Part shown: positions 36,369 through 45,116 of the stretch, in pieces
Layout of the letters: each line of letters starts with the position of its first letter
How positions within the stretch are numbered: position 1 is the first letter of the stretch
Assembly: GCF_000445105.1 (NCBI RefSeq)
Contig: NZ_ATDP01000071.1
Coordinates: forward strand, 1-64,000
Direction: 5' to 3'
Source of the DNA: Sphingobium lactosutens DS20
GTDB taxonomy: Bacteria; Pseudomonadota; Alphaproteobacteria; Sphingomonadales; Sphingomonadaceae
Length of the DNA stretch: 64,000 nt
Position numbers and translations under genes: made by a program
Notes under the pieces: generated by a model
Told to the model about the DNA's origin: nothing
The model's database searches: none
What the model saw: the letters and a program-made list of their open reading frames with translations, nothing else

Positions 36369-36977
36369 TCAGGCGGACAGCCGATCGATTTCGCGTAGGG
36401 CCGCGTCGACCGCCTGCTGCTTGTGATCGGGACCAAGGGCGACACCTTCAGCCGCCACAACTTCGAGATTGGTCACCCCGAGAAAGCCGAACAGGGTTCT
36501 GAGATAGCTTTCCGCATGCTCGAAAGCCGCCCGATCCGAGCCCGGTCCGTAGAAGCCGCCGCGGGCGATGGCGAGGATCAGACGTTTGTCACCGGCCAGG
36601 CCCTCAGGGCCATTCTCCGCGTATCGGAACGTCTTGCCGGCGACCGTAATGCGGTCGATCCAGGCCTTGAGCTGACTGGGGATGCCGAAATTGTAGAACG
36701 CCACGCCGAGCACCACGATATCGGTCGCCAGGAATTCCTCAAGGATGCGCGTGCCGGCCGCAATGTCCTGTTGGAGCGCAGGCTCGAACTGTGCCGTGTC
36801 CGCGCTGAGCCCCCCCAGATACTCACCTGAAAGGTGCGGGATCGGCTGGGCGGACAGGTCTCGATAGGTCACTTCCATGCGGCGCCCCGCCGCCAGCTTG
36901 TCGACGACCGCCTTCGACAGCATTCGACTGACGCTGTTGCCGCCGAGGATGCTCGTATCGAGATGGAGGATGTTCAT
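36369..36977 (-). CDS. FMN-dependent NADH-azoreductase/quinone reductase (AzoR-like)
   Basis: Flavodoxin-fold reductase of 202 residues of the AzoR/AcpD family, which reduces quinones and azo compounds with NADH. Motifs are the N-terminal HLDTSILGGNSVSRMLS phosphate loop, GVAFYNFGIPSQLKAWIDRI and ARGGFYGPG. It diverges from an HxlR repressor with TTACC repeats between them, as in YodB/AzoR-type pairs that sense quinones. A protective role against reactive catechols and quinones from the nearby ring-cleavage genes is plausible. Confidence 0.88.
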   Translation of the reverse strand: MNILHLDTSILGGNSVSRMLSKAVVDKLAAGRRMEVTYRDLSAQPIPHLSGEYLGGLSADTAQFEPALQQDIAAGTRILEEFLATDIVVLGVAFYNFGIPSQLKAWIDRITVAGKTFRYAENGPEGLAGDKRLILAIARGGFYGPGSDRAAFEHAESYLRTLFGFLGVTNLEVVAAEGVALGPDHKQQAVDAALREIDRLSA

Positions 36978-36997
36978 GCGTACGTCCTTTCATTGAT

Positions 36998-37032
36998 GGT
37001 AATCGCTTGTTACCGACATACATTTGGTAACC
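36998..37032. promoter_or_regulatory. HxlR operator repeats
   Basis: GGTAA and TTACC form a perfect inverted repeat with 7-base spacing (36998-37014), followed by GGTAACC at 37026-37032. Three copies of the same half-site in an 82-base divergent gap suggest cooperative binding by the HxlR protein encoded at 37060. Confidence 0.65.
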
Positions 37033-37059
37033 GGGATCATCCTTCAAGAAGGCACAACA

Positions 37060-37446
37060 ATGTCATCGACGGACACGAATGTTACCAGGCCGCTGGATGT
37101 TGCGCCGGAGCCTTGCAAGACCGTCACCACTGTTCTCGCCAGGATCGGCGACAAATGGTCTGTCCTGATAATCATGGAACTGGACGCCGGACAGCGTCGC
37201 TTTACAGAACTCATGCGCGCGATAGCGGGCATTTCGCAGCGCATGCTTGCTCGTACCTTGCGAGGTCTGGAGCGCGACGGCCTCGTTACCAGGACTGTCA
37301 CGCCGTCGATCCCGCCACGAGTGGACTATGAGCTGACCTCGCTGGGGCGCACGCTTCGCGGGCCCGTGAACGCGCTCGGACAATGGGCGCTCAACAATCA
37401 TCCTGCCATTACCGCCGCCCAAACTCGCTTCGATGCTGAATCCTGA
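37060..37446 (+). CDS. HxlR-family regulator
   Basis: Winged-helix regulator of 128 residues with the family core CKTVTTVLARIGDKWSVLII, RRFTELMRAIAGISQRML and the wing VTPSIPPRVDYELT. A Cys near the N terminus (C20 in EPCKT) is at the position used for redox or quinone sensing in several HxlR proteins. The ATG at 37060 follows AAGAAGG. It faces the azoreductase gene and probably represses it until electrophiles appear. Confidence 0.87.
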   Translation: MSSTDTNVTRPLDVAPEPCKTVTTVLARIGDKWSVLIIMELDAGQRRFTELMRAIAGISQRMLARTLRGLERDGLVTRTVTPSIPPRVDYELTSLGRTLRGPVNALGQWALNNHPAITAAQTRFDAES

Positions 37447-37552
37447 TCGCGCGGCAGGGCTGAATGGCGTGGTTTCGAGCGCTTCGGGCGGAAGCCACTT
37501 CGTTTCGAGCGATCCATCCACGCAGGCCCACAGGACCATCATTTCAACGGCC

Positions 37553-38269
37553 TCAACCGTCCGGGCCTGCAAGTCTGTCCAGCAGTTCGCTCAGCAGCAG
37601 ACGCTCGCCGGGTGTCAGTGCATCCGCGCTGCCGAGGTGGGCGCGCAGGGCGATCGCAAGCGGCGCGAAGCCCTCGTTCCGCGACATGGATGAATCGGAC
37701 ACCAACGCAGCCAGAACGGCTTCTCGGGCGGTGGTCGAAAGATGTGGATCCCGTTCTTCTTTGGGCGTGGCGAGTAGGGTCGCCACGGTTCCCACCCCAG
37801 TCGCGTGAACCAAACCGACCGCGCGCTCGATCGGAATGTTCAGGCGCCCCGCCCTGGCGATCCGCTCGATGCGCACCCTCAGGATAGCGATGCCGTCAAG
37901 TGCGGCCGACGACTGGGCGCCTGCCGCGCCAATTTCGTTCATGATCGCAAACACTGCCGGGTTGGCGAGACCGAATGCAACATAGGCGTCCCACGCTTCG
38001 CGCAAGTCTTTGACGGGGTCGGAATGAGGCTCTGCCGCACCCTTCTGCTCGATGAAAGCTACGAGTCCATGTTGCGCCACAGCGTCGAGCAATCCGCGTT
38101 TCTCACCAAACAGGCGATAAAGCGTCGGCGGCTGCACTCCAGCCGCCGCTGCCACGGCCCGGGTCGTCAACGCCGTAATGCCCCCACTCGCGACGAGCAT
38201 CGACGCCGCTTGGATAATCCTTGTGCGTACGTCAAGAGCCTCTGTCTCGCTGTCCGTTTCCGCTGCCAT
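37553..38269 (-). CDS. TetR-family regulator
   Basis: Regulator of 238 residues with a standard TetR helix-turn-helix (TTRAVAAAAGVQPPTLYRLFGEKRGL, about 35-60) and a helical ligand domain. It diverges from the NmrA-type reductase gene at 38377 across a 107-base gap holding repeated CCATTGAT half-sites. Likely the local repressor of that gene. Ligand unknown. Confidence 0.87.
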   Translation of the reverse strand: MAAETDSETEALDVRTRIIQAASMLVASGGITALTTRAVAAAAGVQPPTLYRLFGEKRGLLDAVAQHGLVAFIEQKGAAEPHSDPVKDLREAWDAYVAFGLANPAVFAIMNEIGAAGAQSSAALDGIAILRVRIERIARAGRLNIPIERAVGLVHATGVGTVATLLATPKEERDPHLSTTAREAVLAALVSDSSMSRNEGFAPLAIALRAHLGSADALTPGERLLLSELLDRLAGPDG

Positions 38270-38300
38270 AACGCTACATTATCACCGTTACGATAGATTT

Positions 38301-38359
38301 GGTATCATTGATTGCAAAGTGCCACAATCAATGGTAACGCTTTAGGGTTGCCATTGATA
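38301..38359. promoter_or_regulatory. Repeated half-sites between TetR and NmrA genes
   Basis: ATTGATTG (38307-38314) and CAATCAAT (38325-38332) form a perfect inverted repeat with 10-base spacing, and a third, direct copy (GTTGCCATTGATAC, about 38347-38360) follows. The array sits between divergent promoters and is most likely the operator of the TetR protein at 37553. Confidence 0.62.
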
Positions 38360-38376
38360 CAAAAAAGGAGGCGAGG

Positions 38377-39234
38377 ATGATCGTCGTCACCGGAGCGACC
38401 GGGCACCTCGGGAAAGCAATCATAAAACACCTCCTTCAACGTCTTCCCTCGGATCAGATCGTTGCAAGCGTCCGCGATCCCGCAAAGGCGTCGGCCCTCG
38501 GCGCGCAGGGCTTTGAGATTCGCGCTGGTGACTTCGCCGATGCGCGAAGCCTGAAGGCGGCCTTTGCGGGGGCCGAGCAAATTTTGATCGTTTCCGCCGA
38601 TAAGCTCGGTGACGAGGCATTGCGGCTGCATCGCACCGAGATCGAGGCTGCCCGGGAGGCCGGTGTTGGCCGCATTCTCTACACGAGCCACATGGGCGCG
38701 CGCGCGGGCTCGCCCTTCGCACCGGCGGATCAGCATGCCGGTACCGAGGCAGACCTTGCTGCGAGCGGACTGGCCTACACGTCGTTGCGTCACGGCTTCT
38801 ATGCCGAGAGCTGCCTGCATATGATCGGGGATGGAATAAGGACCGGCGAACTGCGTGTGCCCGAAGATGGCCCGGTCAGTTGGACGTCGCGGGATGATCT
38901 GGCGGAAGCAGATGCGGCGATCCTGGCCGAGATGGGAAAGTGGGATGGTATCACACCGCCGCTGACGGCGTCGCGGGCGGTGACGATGGCCGAGATCGCC
39001 ACGCTCGCATCCGAGGTAATGGGCCGCGAGGTGCGGCACGTTACTGTTCCCGATGCAGAATGGAGCAAGGCGAAGATCGCCGCAGGGATGCCCGCCATCT
39101 ATACTGAAATGCTGTTGGGAACCTTCCGCGCTTCTCGTCGCGGCGACTTCGCCGCTACCGATCCGGCGCTGGAGACGCTACTCGGCCGCCCGCCGCGAAC
39201 GTTTCGCGAGGTGCTCACCGCATCTGGATCATGA
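38377..39234 (+). CDS. NmrA-like NAD(P)-binding reductase (QorB type)
   Basis: Atypical SDR of 285 residues with an N-terminal nucleotide motif (VVTGATGHLGKAIIKHLL) and no YxxxK catalytic pair in the usual place; the closest relatives by layout are QorB-type NAD(P)H quinone oxidoreductases. AAAGGAGG lies 7 bases before the ATG. Under control of the divergent TetR gene. It forms, with the AzoR/HxlR pair beside it, a small quinone-detoxification patch. Confidence 0.83.
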   Translation: MIVVTGATGHLGKAIIKHLLQRLPSDQIVASVRDPAKASALGAQGFEIRAGDFADARSLKAAFAGAEQILIVSADKLGDEALRLHRTEIEAAREAGVGRILYTSHMGARAGSPFAPADQHAGTEADLAASGLAYTSLRHGFYAESCLHMIGDGIRTGELRVPEDGPVSWTSRDDLAEADAAILAEMGKWDGITPPLTASRAVTMAEIATLASEVMGREVRHVTVPDAEWSKAKIAAGMPAIYTEMLLGTFRASRRGDFAATDPALETLLGRPPRTFREVLTASGS

Positions 39235-39330
39235 AAGCGGTAGGGTCGCATGGCGCAGGATCACGCGGGTTCGGTTGCCGTTGGAATGTTCTGCGATATG
39301 CTCAGATTTTCACCGCATTCAGCGGTACAA

Positions 39331-39696
39331 TCATCTCGAACGAGCCGAGAGTGCGGTGCGAAATAAGCTGGCCAACAGAACAAAAATGAAGACTGGCAGC
39401 GCGGTGCGAACCCATGACTGATGAACCGCTAGGGTGACCGCCGCGCCGATCATGACGCAAGAGCCCAGTACCACAGCGTAGAGCTGCGTCGTCTTAGGAA
39501 TGAGCAGGCAAGCTGTCGCCAGTTCAAGGAAACCTGTTAGCCAGTGAAACCACGTGGGGTAGCCCCAGCTCTGGTATTCGGACAGGACAGCCAATGGTCC
39601 AGCAAGATTGATCGAGCCGCCAATCAGGAAAAATGCCGTAAGCACGAAACGCAAAATCCGGTCGGCGAGGGTTGCATAGACACCAGTGCATTCCAT
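39331..39696 (-). CDS. DoxX-family membrane protein
   Basis: Small integral membrane protein of 121 residues with four predicted hydrophobic segments (LRFVLTAFFLIGGSINL, WLTGFLELATACLLI, AVVLGSCVMIGAAVTL and FIFVLLASLF). DoxX-like proteins are linked to redox and thiol stress, but the exact role is unclear. Divergent from an AraC regulator across 105 bases, which probably controls it. Confidence 0.78.
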   Translation of the reverse strand: MECTGVYATLADRILRFVLTAFFLIGGSINLAGPLAVLSEYQSWGYPTWFHWLTGFLELATACLLIPKTTQLYAVVLGSCVMIGAAVTLAVHQSWVRTALPVFIFVLLASLFRTALSARSR

Positions 39697-39801
39697 CTGC
39701 TATCTTCCTTTTCCGTTTCTGTTACACTCCCGATGTGAATCTATTTTCGGATGCGCTGAGAGCGCAGGGATTTTGTCTCGACAAAAGAGAGACGGGGAAG
39801 C

Positions 39802-40635
39802 GTGAATAGCCTTTTCGAGATATTCGACTGTGCAACAACTGCACTGCGTAGCCACACCGGGGGTGTACGTTGCTTGCGCCACGGAGACCTATCCTTCACG
39901 CTGCGTTCGGACGAGCAAACCGGAGTGGTCCTCAACCTCAGCAGCACACATCGCGTTATCGGGCAGGTGAACGACGCTTCGAATGTAGAAAAGCCGTCCG
40001 TCGGGACCGTGACCATCATGCCTCCTCATCACACGTTCAGTTTCCAGGTCGTCGGCGAATGCCGCATCGTCGCGCTTCAGCTGTCTGCTGAAGATTTTCG
40101 CGGTGACCAATGGGTGTTCGACGGTACGATGCGGCTTCGGCCACGTGTGAACGTCGACGATCCGATATTGGCGCGGCTGATCTTCACGACGGCTGCAGCG
40201 GCGACCGCCGCGGCGCAGCGCGTGGGACTTGACGCCATTACCGAGCGGCTGATTGCTGTCGATTGCTTTGCGCAAGCGGGCGAGCCGTCGCGAGTTGTAC
40301 GAGGCGGCCTGCCGCCCGCCAGGCTGCGCCGTGTCGTACGGAAGCTCGAAGTGAACCCTGGCGGCCCGATCTCCCTGGCAGCGATGGCGAATGAAGCCGG
40401 TTTGAGTGTCTTCCATTTTGCCAGGGCTTTCGCTGCGTCAACCGGCTGGGCTCCACATCGTTTCGTCTTGCGCCAGCGCATCCACCGGGCCGTTGAATTG
40501 CTTGGGGACGAGAGCTTGTCCGTAGGCGATGTCGCCGAAAGCCTCGGTTTCGTTCACCACAGTCACCTCGCGCGGACCATGCGTCGTTTCATTGGCCTGA
40601 CACCGGACATATTGAGGAATCGCGTTTTGGCGTGA
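39802..40635 (+). CDS. AraC-family regulator
   Basis: Regulator of 277 residues with an N-terminal cupin-type sensing domain (GTVTIMPPHHTFSFQVVGEC) and a C-terminal double helix-turn-helix (AAMANEAGLSVFHFARAFAASTGWAPHRFV, then VGDVAESLGFVHHSHLARTMRRFIGLTP). The start is a GTG with GGGGAAG upstream. Divergent from the DoxX gene. Effector unknown. Confidence 0.87.
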   Translation: MNSLFEIFDCATTALRSHTGGVRCLRHGDLSFTLRSDEQTGVVLNLSSTHRVIGQVNDASNVEKPSVGTVTIMPPHHTFSFQVVGECRIVALQLSAEDFRGDQWVFDGTMRLRPRVNVDDPILARLIFTTAAAATAAAQRVGLDAITERLIAVDCFAQAGEPSRVVRGGLPPARLRRVVRKLEVNPGGPISLAAMANEAGLSVFHFARAFAASTGWAPHRFVLRQRIHRAVELLGDESLSVGDVAESLGFVHHSHLARTMRRFIGLTPDILRNRVLA

Positions 40636-40668
40636 GGCCCCGTCTCGACAGCGAATTGCAGCCGTTGC

Positions 40669-41556
40669 TCATGCGCTCGTCGCTTCGCGAAGCTTCCGGC
40701 AACGCATCGGTCCGAATCTGGCAGAATCGTAGACCGTCGTTATGCGCGAGATGGCGCCGATCTCGTCTAGCTCGAGCGCCGAAAGGCCTCTTGGCACTTC
40801 GCTGGCTGGTGCGCCTTTCCACTCATAGCCGCCCCCCGACGGGCCGCCGACGACGTGAAGAAGCCCGGCCCTAGGCCCGAAGGGAACCAGGTCGATCACT
40901 CGGGTCAGGTAACCTAAAACCGCGGATCGCCCGATTAATTGCAGGCGAGCACCCATATCCTCATATACGACGTCATAGGTCAGCAGATCCGACAGACCCT
41001 CGCCGCCGCTCGCGAGCGCCTCATGAAAACGCGTGCAAGCGGCTTCGATCGCAGGATCCGCGGCACATTCGATTTCTCGTTCGCCAAGCTCTTCCGGATA
41101 AGCCTGTACGCCGGCGGCCATAGCTTCCAGCACCGCCGGCTGGAAGCTGGTGCTGTCCCAATAGTCGATCCAGCGAACAATTTGGCCATCGCGAAAGTCG
41201 ACGGAAGCCAAGGCATGGATCTCTCCGCCAAATAGCTCGGGTGTATCGGTTACCGCAACCATTGCGCTCGTTGGGCCGGCCAATATCCGGGTCGCATAGG
41301 ATACGCCGGCGCCCCAACGGGGCATGTATTGAAGAAGAAGGTCGTGCAGAGACTGCCAGCCGGGAATCTTCCAGCCAAGCGTTGCATCGCTATAGGTAGC
41401 CATGTCTTTGGAGAACGATGCGAGGAAGTGCGGAACTTCGTGCGAGTTCTTTCCATCAAAACATCGCAGAAGAAGGTCGACGGCGGCAGGGTGAGCGCGC
41501 GAAATGTCCGGGCTGGGAATTCTGTAGTGGAGTTTTCCTGTCGTTTTGTCGTCCAT
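40669..41556 (-). CDS. SnoaL/NTF2-like two-domain protein
   Basis: Protein of 295 residues with two NTF2-like domains. The first shows LLLRCFDGKNSHEVPHFLASFSKD, then DFRDGQIVRWIDYWD, the common end of a SnoaL barrel. The second runs from about residue 150 (ECAADPAIEAACTRFHEALA). No catalytic residues can be assigned; such proteins bind small hydrophobic ligands or act as isomerase-like enzymes. Convergent with the AraC gene and separated from its neighbours; no operon partner is evident. Confidence 0.68.
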   Translation of the reverse strand: MDDKTTGKLHYRIPSPDISRAHPAAVDLLLRCFDGKNSHEVPHFLASFSKDMATYSDATLGWKIPGWQSLHDLLLQYMPRWGAGVSYATRILAGPTSAMVAVTDTPELFGGEIHALASVDFRDGQIVRWIDYWDSTSFQPAVLEAMAAGVQAYPEELGEREIECAADPAIEAACTRFHEALASGGEGLSDLLTYDVVYEDMGARLQLIGRSAVLGYLTRVIDLVPFGPRAGLLHVVGGPSGGGYEWKGAPASEVPRGLSALELDEIGAISRITTVYDSARFGPMRCRKLREATSA

Positions 41557-41690
41557 CGTTCGGCTCCTAGTTTGGAAACCGAGAGAACCACGCCGCGGCC
41601 CTCAGACGTGAGCACGATCTTGCGCTTTTTCTGGATGGATGAATGCCTTCAACAACCTGCGACGTTTCGCGGTTCACATTGATTGGTCCA

Positions 41691-41870
41691 TTAGAAGGGC
41701 GCGCGCTTCGATGCAGACGCGCAGTATCCGCGCGTTAGAAGCAAGTGCATAGAAGGCGCGGTTGCCGCCGATGCGAAGTCGATGCTGGTCGCCCGGATCA
41801 GCGCCTCGGCCGCGTCGCCTGGATGGTGAACGACCGGACTCAGGCCATCCGAGATCCCAGGGAGTTTCGA
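41691..41870 (-). pseudogene. Possible fragment of an NAD-dependent epimerase/dehydratase
   Basis: A minus-strand frame here reads SPVVHHPGDAAEALIRATSID, reminiscent of the C-terminal half of D-erythronate-dehydrogenase-like epimerases, where a related VVHHP-x-DAA motif occurs. The flanking sequence does not continue in frame as a full gene. Weak evidence; it may equally be noise between the SnoaL and pirin genes. Confidence 0.3.
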
Positions 41871-41875
41871 TCGCG

Positions 41876-42754
41876 TCACAGGCCGACGTCGAGAAGCCTG
41901 CCCGCAGCGTTGAACTTGCCGGCCTGATAGTCGCGCACGGCTTCGGCGATCTCCTCGCGTGTGTTCATGACGAACGGCCCCTGCGCAACGACCGGTTCGG
42001 CGATCGGATCGGCGTGACCGAACAGCAGTACGGCGCCAGTGCGCCCCTCGATTGCGACGGTATCGCCATCGTCGTTCAGCGCGACCAGGTGCCAAGGCTC
42101 CACCACGCTGTTCCCGATCGTGACCGTGCCAGCAACCACATAGAGGAAGACGCTTCGACCTGCCGCCGCGGGCAGCGCGGTCTTGGCCCCCGCCGAAAGC
42201 CGCACCGTGGACATGAACACATCCGTCAGCGACTTGATCGGTCCGGTCTGGTCCTCGAATGTGCCTGACACGAGGTTCAGAGCGCCTACGCCACCGGCGA
42301 TCGGAATCTCAGGGATCTGCTCGGCCTGCACTCCGGTGTAACGCGGCGATGTCATCTTGAGCCGTGAGGGCAGGTTCAACCACAGCTGCAGTATTTCGAG
42401 TGGTCCGCCGATCTGCTTGAATGACGGCGGCGAGACCTCGGCATGGATCAACCCGGAGCCGGCGGTCATCCACTGCACCCCGCCGGCCTCTATAACGCTC
42501 TCGTGGCCGCCGGTGTCGTGATGGGCGAGGTTGCCGTCCAGGATAAACGTGACCGTCTCGAAACCACGATGGGGGTGCGGCCCGAAGGGTAGTCCACGAT
42601 TGTGTGGCGGATAGATCTGGGGGCCATGATGGTTGAGGAACAGGAACGGATCGATCTGCGCGATGCCCGGTCCGGGCACGGGGCGGCGCGTTGTCAGGTC
42701 GCTGATATCGTCCCGATAAGCCGGATGAAGGGCGGCAACGCTACGTTCACGCAT
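41876..42754 (-). CDS. Pirin-family protein
   Basis: Bicupin protein of 292 residues. The N-terminal metal-binding cupin carries PFLFLNHHGP, PHPHRGFETVTFILDGNLAHHDTGG and EAGGVQWMTAGSGLIHAE, which are the canonical pirin motifs with the His/Glu iron site. Some bacterial pirins oxidise quercetin; others act as redox sensors. It diverges from a truncated GST gene. The role here is unknown, but it fits the quinone and stress theme of the region. Confidence 0.9.
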   Translation of the reverse strand: MRERSVAALHPAYRDDISDLTTRRPVPGPGIAQIDPFLFLNHHGPQIYPPHNRGLPFGPHPHRGFETVTFILDGNLAHHDTGGHESVIEAGGVQWMTAGSGLIHAEVSPPSFKQIGGPLEILQLWLNLPSRLKMTSPRYTGVQAEQIPEIPIAGGVGALNLVSGTFEDQTGPIKSLTDVFMSTVRLSAGAKTALPAAAGRSVFLYVVAGTVTIGNSVVEPWHLVALNDDGDTVAIEGRTGAVLLFGHADPIAEPVVAQGPFVMNTREEIAEAVRDYQAGKFNAAGRLLDVGL

Positions 42755-42838
42755 TAGACAACTCCTATTAGCAATTCATCGAACAAGAAGCTTGGGACCG
42801 CTTGATCATTCGAAATCCAGAAAGCTGCGCTATCAAAG

Positions 42839-43180
42839 ATGGGTATGAGTGCAACTGCCCGACTGTTTCATCCAACACATGCGGGGACGCGCTATGATCG
42901 ATTTCTATTTCTACTCCGGGCCAAACCCGATGAAAGTGGGCTGATGTTGGAAGAGATCGACCTCTCTTACCGCGTAGTTCCCGTCGATATCTTCAGGGGC
43001 GAGCAACACGCGCCCAAGTTCAAGGCTTTGTATCCGAACGCCAAGGTGCCGGTCATCGTCGATGGGGACGAGATCGTGTTCGATTCAAACGCCATCTTGC
43101 TGTATCTGGCCGAGAAGACGGGCCGGTTCGGCAGCGATGCTATGGTCCCGCGCGGTTCGCTCTCCGCGGCTTTGCTGTGA
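42839..43180 (+). pseudogene. Glutathione S-transferase N-terminal fragment
   Basis: The frame of 113 residues keeps most of a thioredoxin-like GST domain (LYPNAKVPVIVDGDEIVFDSNAILLYLAEKTGRF has the cis-Pro and the ES/DS glutathione contact). It stops just where the alpha-helical C-terminal domain should begin, with an unrelated tail. The start also looks misassembled: the first 24 residues do not match a GST strand. Most likely a decayed gene. Confidence 0.68.
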
Positions 43181-43244
43181 AGGCAGTGGGCGGCGTTCTC
43201 GGTCTTCTCCCTAGGAACAACCGGCTCAAAGGTCGAACCGACAA

Positions 43245-44105
43245 TCACCGCTTGGAGATCACTGCGCCATGAAACGCAACGATTTGCTCCGCCAGCCATT
43301 CGGGTTTTTCATCTGGGATCCAGTGTCCGCATTGTGGGATAATGCCGCCCTCCACATGCTGGGCGACACGCTGCATCGAGCGGAGCGGTATCTCGCCCAT
43401 GCAATGCGATCCGCCATAGGCTAGGACAGGAATGGTCAGCTTGGTCCTCGCCAACTCGCGGCTCTGACATGCGGTTTCGGGAAAGGCCCGATAATACTCG
43501 AACCCTGCCCGCATGCCGCCGAGGGATGCGTAGCAGCGAACATATTCGTCGATGTCCTCCGCGTTGATCGCACGCGAATCGAAGGCGTACCGCTTGTAGA
43601 AGAAGCTGAGATATTCGCGTTCACGCCCCGCCAGCAGAAGATCGGGTAAGTCCGCCTCCTGATGGAATCCGAAGTGCCAATATTCCTTCTGCGCGTCGTC
43701 ATCGCTTTCGATGCCGAGCACCTTGCTCTCGAGGAAAACCAAGCTTGCGACCTCCTCACGATAATTTGCGGCATAGGCATAGGCGACGCGGCCGCCGTTA
43801 TCGTGGCCGACCAGACGAATCCGGGGGATGCCGAGATGCTGTACCAGGGCATGCAGGTCCGCCGCTACCGTATCGCTGTCATAGCCGGTCTTCGGTCTGG
43901 ACGAGTCGCCGGTCCCGCGCATGTCTACGGCGATGACATCATGGCCTGCTGCGATGAGGCGGGGAATGACGTGGCGCCAACTGAACCATGTCTGAGGCCA
44001 GCCATGGACGAGGAGGACCGGCTCGCCTTGCCCGCCGCGTACGTAATGAAGGCGCACGTCTCCGACTTCCGCGACGTTGTGCGAAAGTGTCAGGTCAACA
44101 GTCAT
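43245..44105 (-). CDS. Alpha/beta hydrolase (epoxide hydrolase/haloalkane dehalogenase-like)
   Basis: Hydrolase of 286 residues: oxyanion HGWPQTW, nucleophile Asp in VGHDNGGR and a late His in CGHWIPDEKP. The Asp nucleophile suggests epoxide or fluoroacetate-type dehalogenase chemistry rather than simple ester cleavage. It lies 12 bases after a second, related hydrolase gene (44118) and is probably the second gene of that operon. Confidence 0.83.
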   Translation of the reverse strand: MTVDLTLSHNVAEVGDVRLHYVRGGQGEPVLLVHGWPQTWFSWRHVIPRLIAAGHDVIAVDMRGTGDSSRPKTGYDSDTVAADLHALVQHLGIPRIRLVGHDNGGRVAYAYAANYREEVASLVFLESKVLGIESDDDAQKEYWHFGFHQEADLPDLLLAGREREYLSFFYKRYAFDSRAINAEDIDEYVRCYASLGGMRAGFEYYRAFPETACQSRELARTKLTIPVLAYGGSHCMGEIPLRSMQRVAQHVEGGIIPQCGHWIPDEKPEWLAEQIVAFHGAVISKR

Positions 44106-44117
44106 TGAAAGTCTCCT

Positions 44118-45080
44118 TCACGCCAACCGGCTGGCGGCATAGGGGGCCAGGAATTGTTGCAGCGCCGCCAGCAGTTCCGCGGGCTTTTCCTCGGCGGGGT
44201 AGTGGCCGCTGCCTGCGATGATGACCGACTGTACGTCGGTGGCGACCGAGCGCAGTTCTTTCTCCACGCTGTCACCGCAGGCGAGCGCCCCGGCGAAGGA
44301 CAGGATAGGAAGGGTCAGCTTGCGCGCCATCCGGCCGCGGTTCTGCGGGATCGACTGATCGATTGCGCGGTAATAGTCGAAGCTGGCGCGCAGCGCCTCG
44401 GGATCGCGCTTGAGTTGTTCGATATAGAACGCGCGCGCATCGGCGGCCACGGCCTCCGGCGTGCCCGCCTTGGTCGCGAACTGATGACCGAAATAGATCT
44501 CCTCGCGCCCTTCCACGAGCCGTTCGTTGATGTCGAGGGCTCGGTTGAAGTTGAAGTGCCAAAGGAAATCACTCAGCCAGCGATCGTCGCTGAGCAGCGG
44601 CGGTGAAGGCGAAAGGCCAGGGATGATGGCTTCGCCGAGCGCAATCCGCGCGATACGGTCGGGCTGGTCTGCCGCCATCCCGTATCCGGTCCACATGCCG
44701 ATGTCGTGGCCGACCATCGCGAACCGGTCGTGACCGAGCGCCGACATCAGGGCGAACATGTCGGAAGCAAGCGTATCTGAATCGTAGCCTGCGGTTGGTT
44801 TGTCGGAGAGTCCAACGCCACGCGGATCGACAGCTACAACCGTGAACCGCTCGGCAAGAGGCATCATCAGATGGCGCCAGGCAAACCAGTTCTGCGGCCA
44901 ACCCGCGAGCAGAAGAAGCGGCGGACCGTTTCCGCCAATGACAGCATGAAGCCGAAGGCCGTTGGCATCGATAAGCCAGCTTTCAAAAAAGGCCGTGAAG
45001 CCGGCGGGTAACTGGGGAACGTCATGCACCGAACCGAACCCTCCGGCGCGAGTGCGACCAGATCCCTCTACGACAGACAT
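44118..45080 (-). CDS. Alpha/beta hydrolase (epoxide hydrolase-like)
   Basis: Hydrolase of 320 residues with motifs LAGWPQNWFAW, nucleophile Asp in VGHDIGMWTGY and His in GSGHYPAEEKP. The ATG at 45080 has GGAGA upstream and is preferred over an ATG 26 codons earlier. A palindrome (ATATGTG-N8-CACATAT) lies 14 bases before the start. The pair may derive from an old duplication, since both carry the same WPQxWFxWRH block. It diverges from the TetR gene at 45415. Confidence 0.83.
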   Translation of the reverse strand: MSVVEGSGRTRAGGFGSVHDVPQLPAGFTAFFESWLIDANGLRLHAVIGGNGPPLLLLAGWPQNWFAWRHLMMPLAERFTVVAVDPRGVGLSDKPTAGYDSDTLASDMFALMSALGHDRFAMVGHDIGMWTGYGMAADQPDRIARIALGEAIIPGLSPSPPLLSDDRWLSDFLWHFNFNRALDINERLVEGREEIYFGHQFATKAGTPEAVAADARAFYIEQLKRDPEALRASFDYYRAIDQSIPQNRGRMARKLTLPILSFAGALACGDSVEKELRSVATDVQSVIIAGSGHYPAEEKPAELLAALQQFLAPYAASRLA

Positions 45081-45094
45081 TTGACAGTCTCCAA

Positions 45095-45116
45095 ATATGT
45101 GATGCACGACACATAT
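45095..45116. promoter_or_regulatory. Palindromic operator upstream of the hydrolase pair
   Basis: ATATGTG (45095-45101) and CACATAT (45110-45116) form a perfect inverted repeat with 8-base spacing, just before the ribosome-binding region of the hydrolase at 45080. The divergent TetR protein (45415) is the likely binder. Confidence 0.6.
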
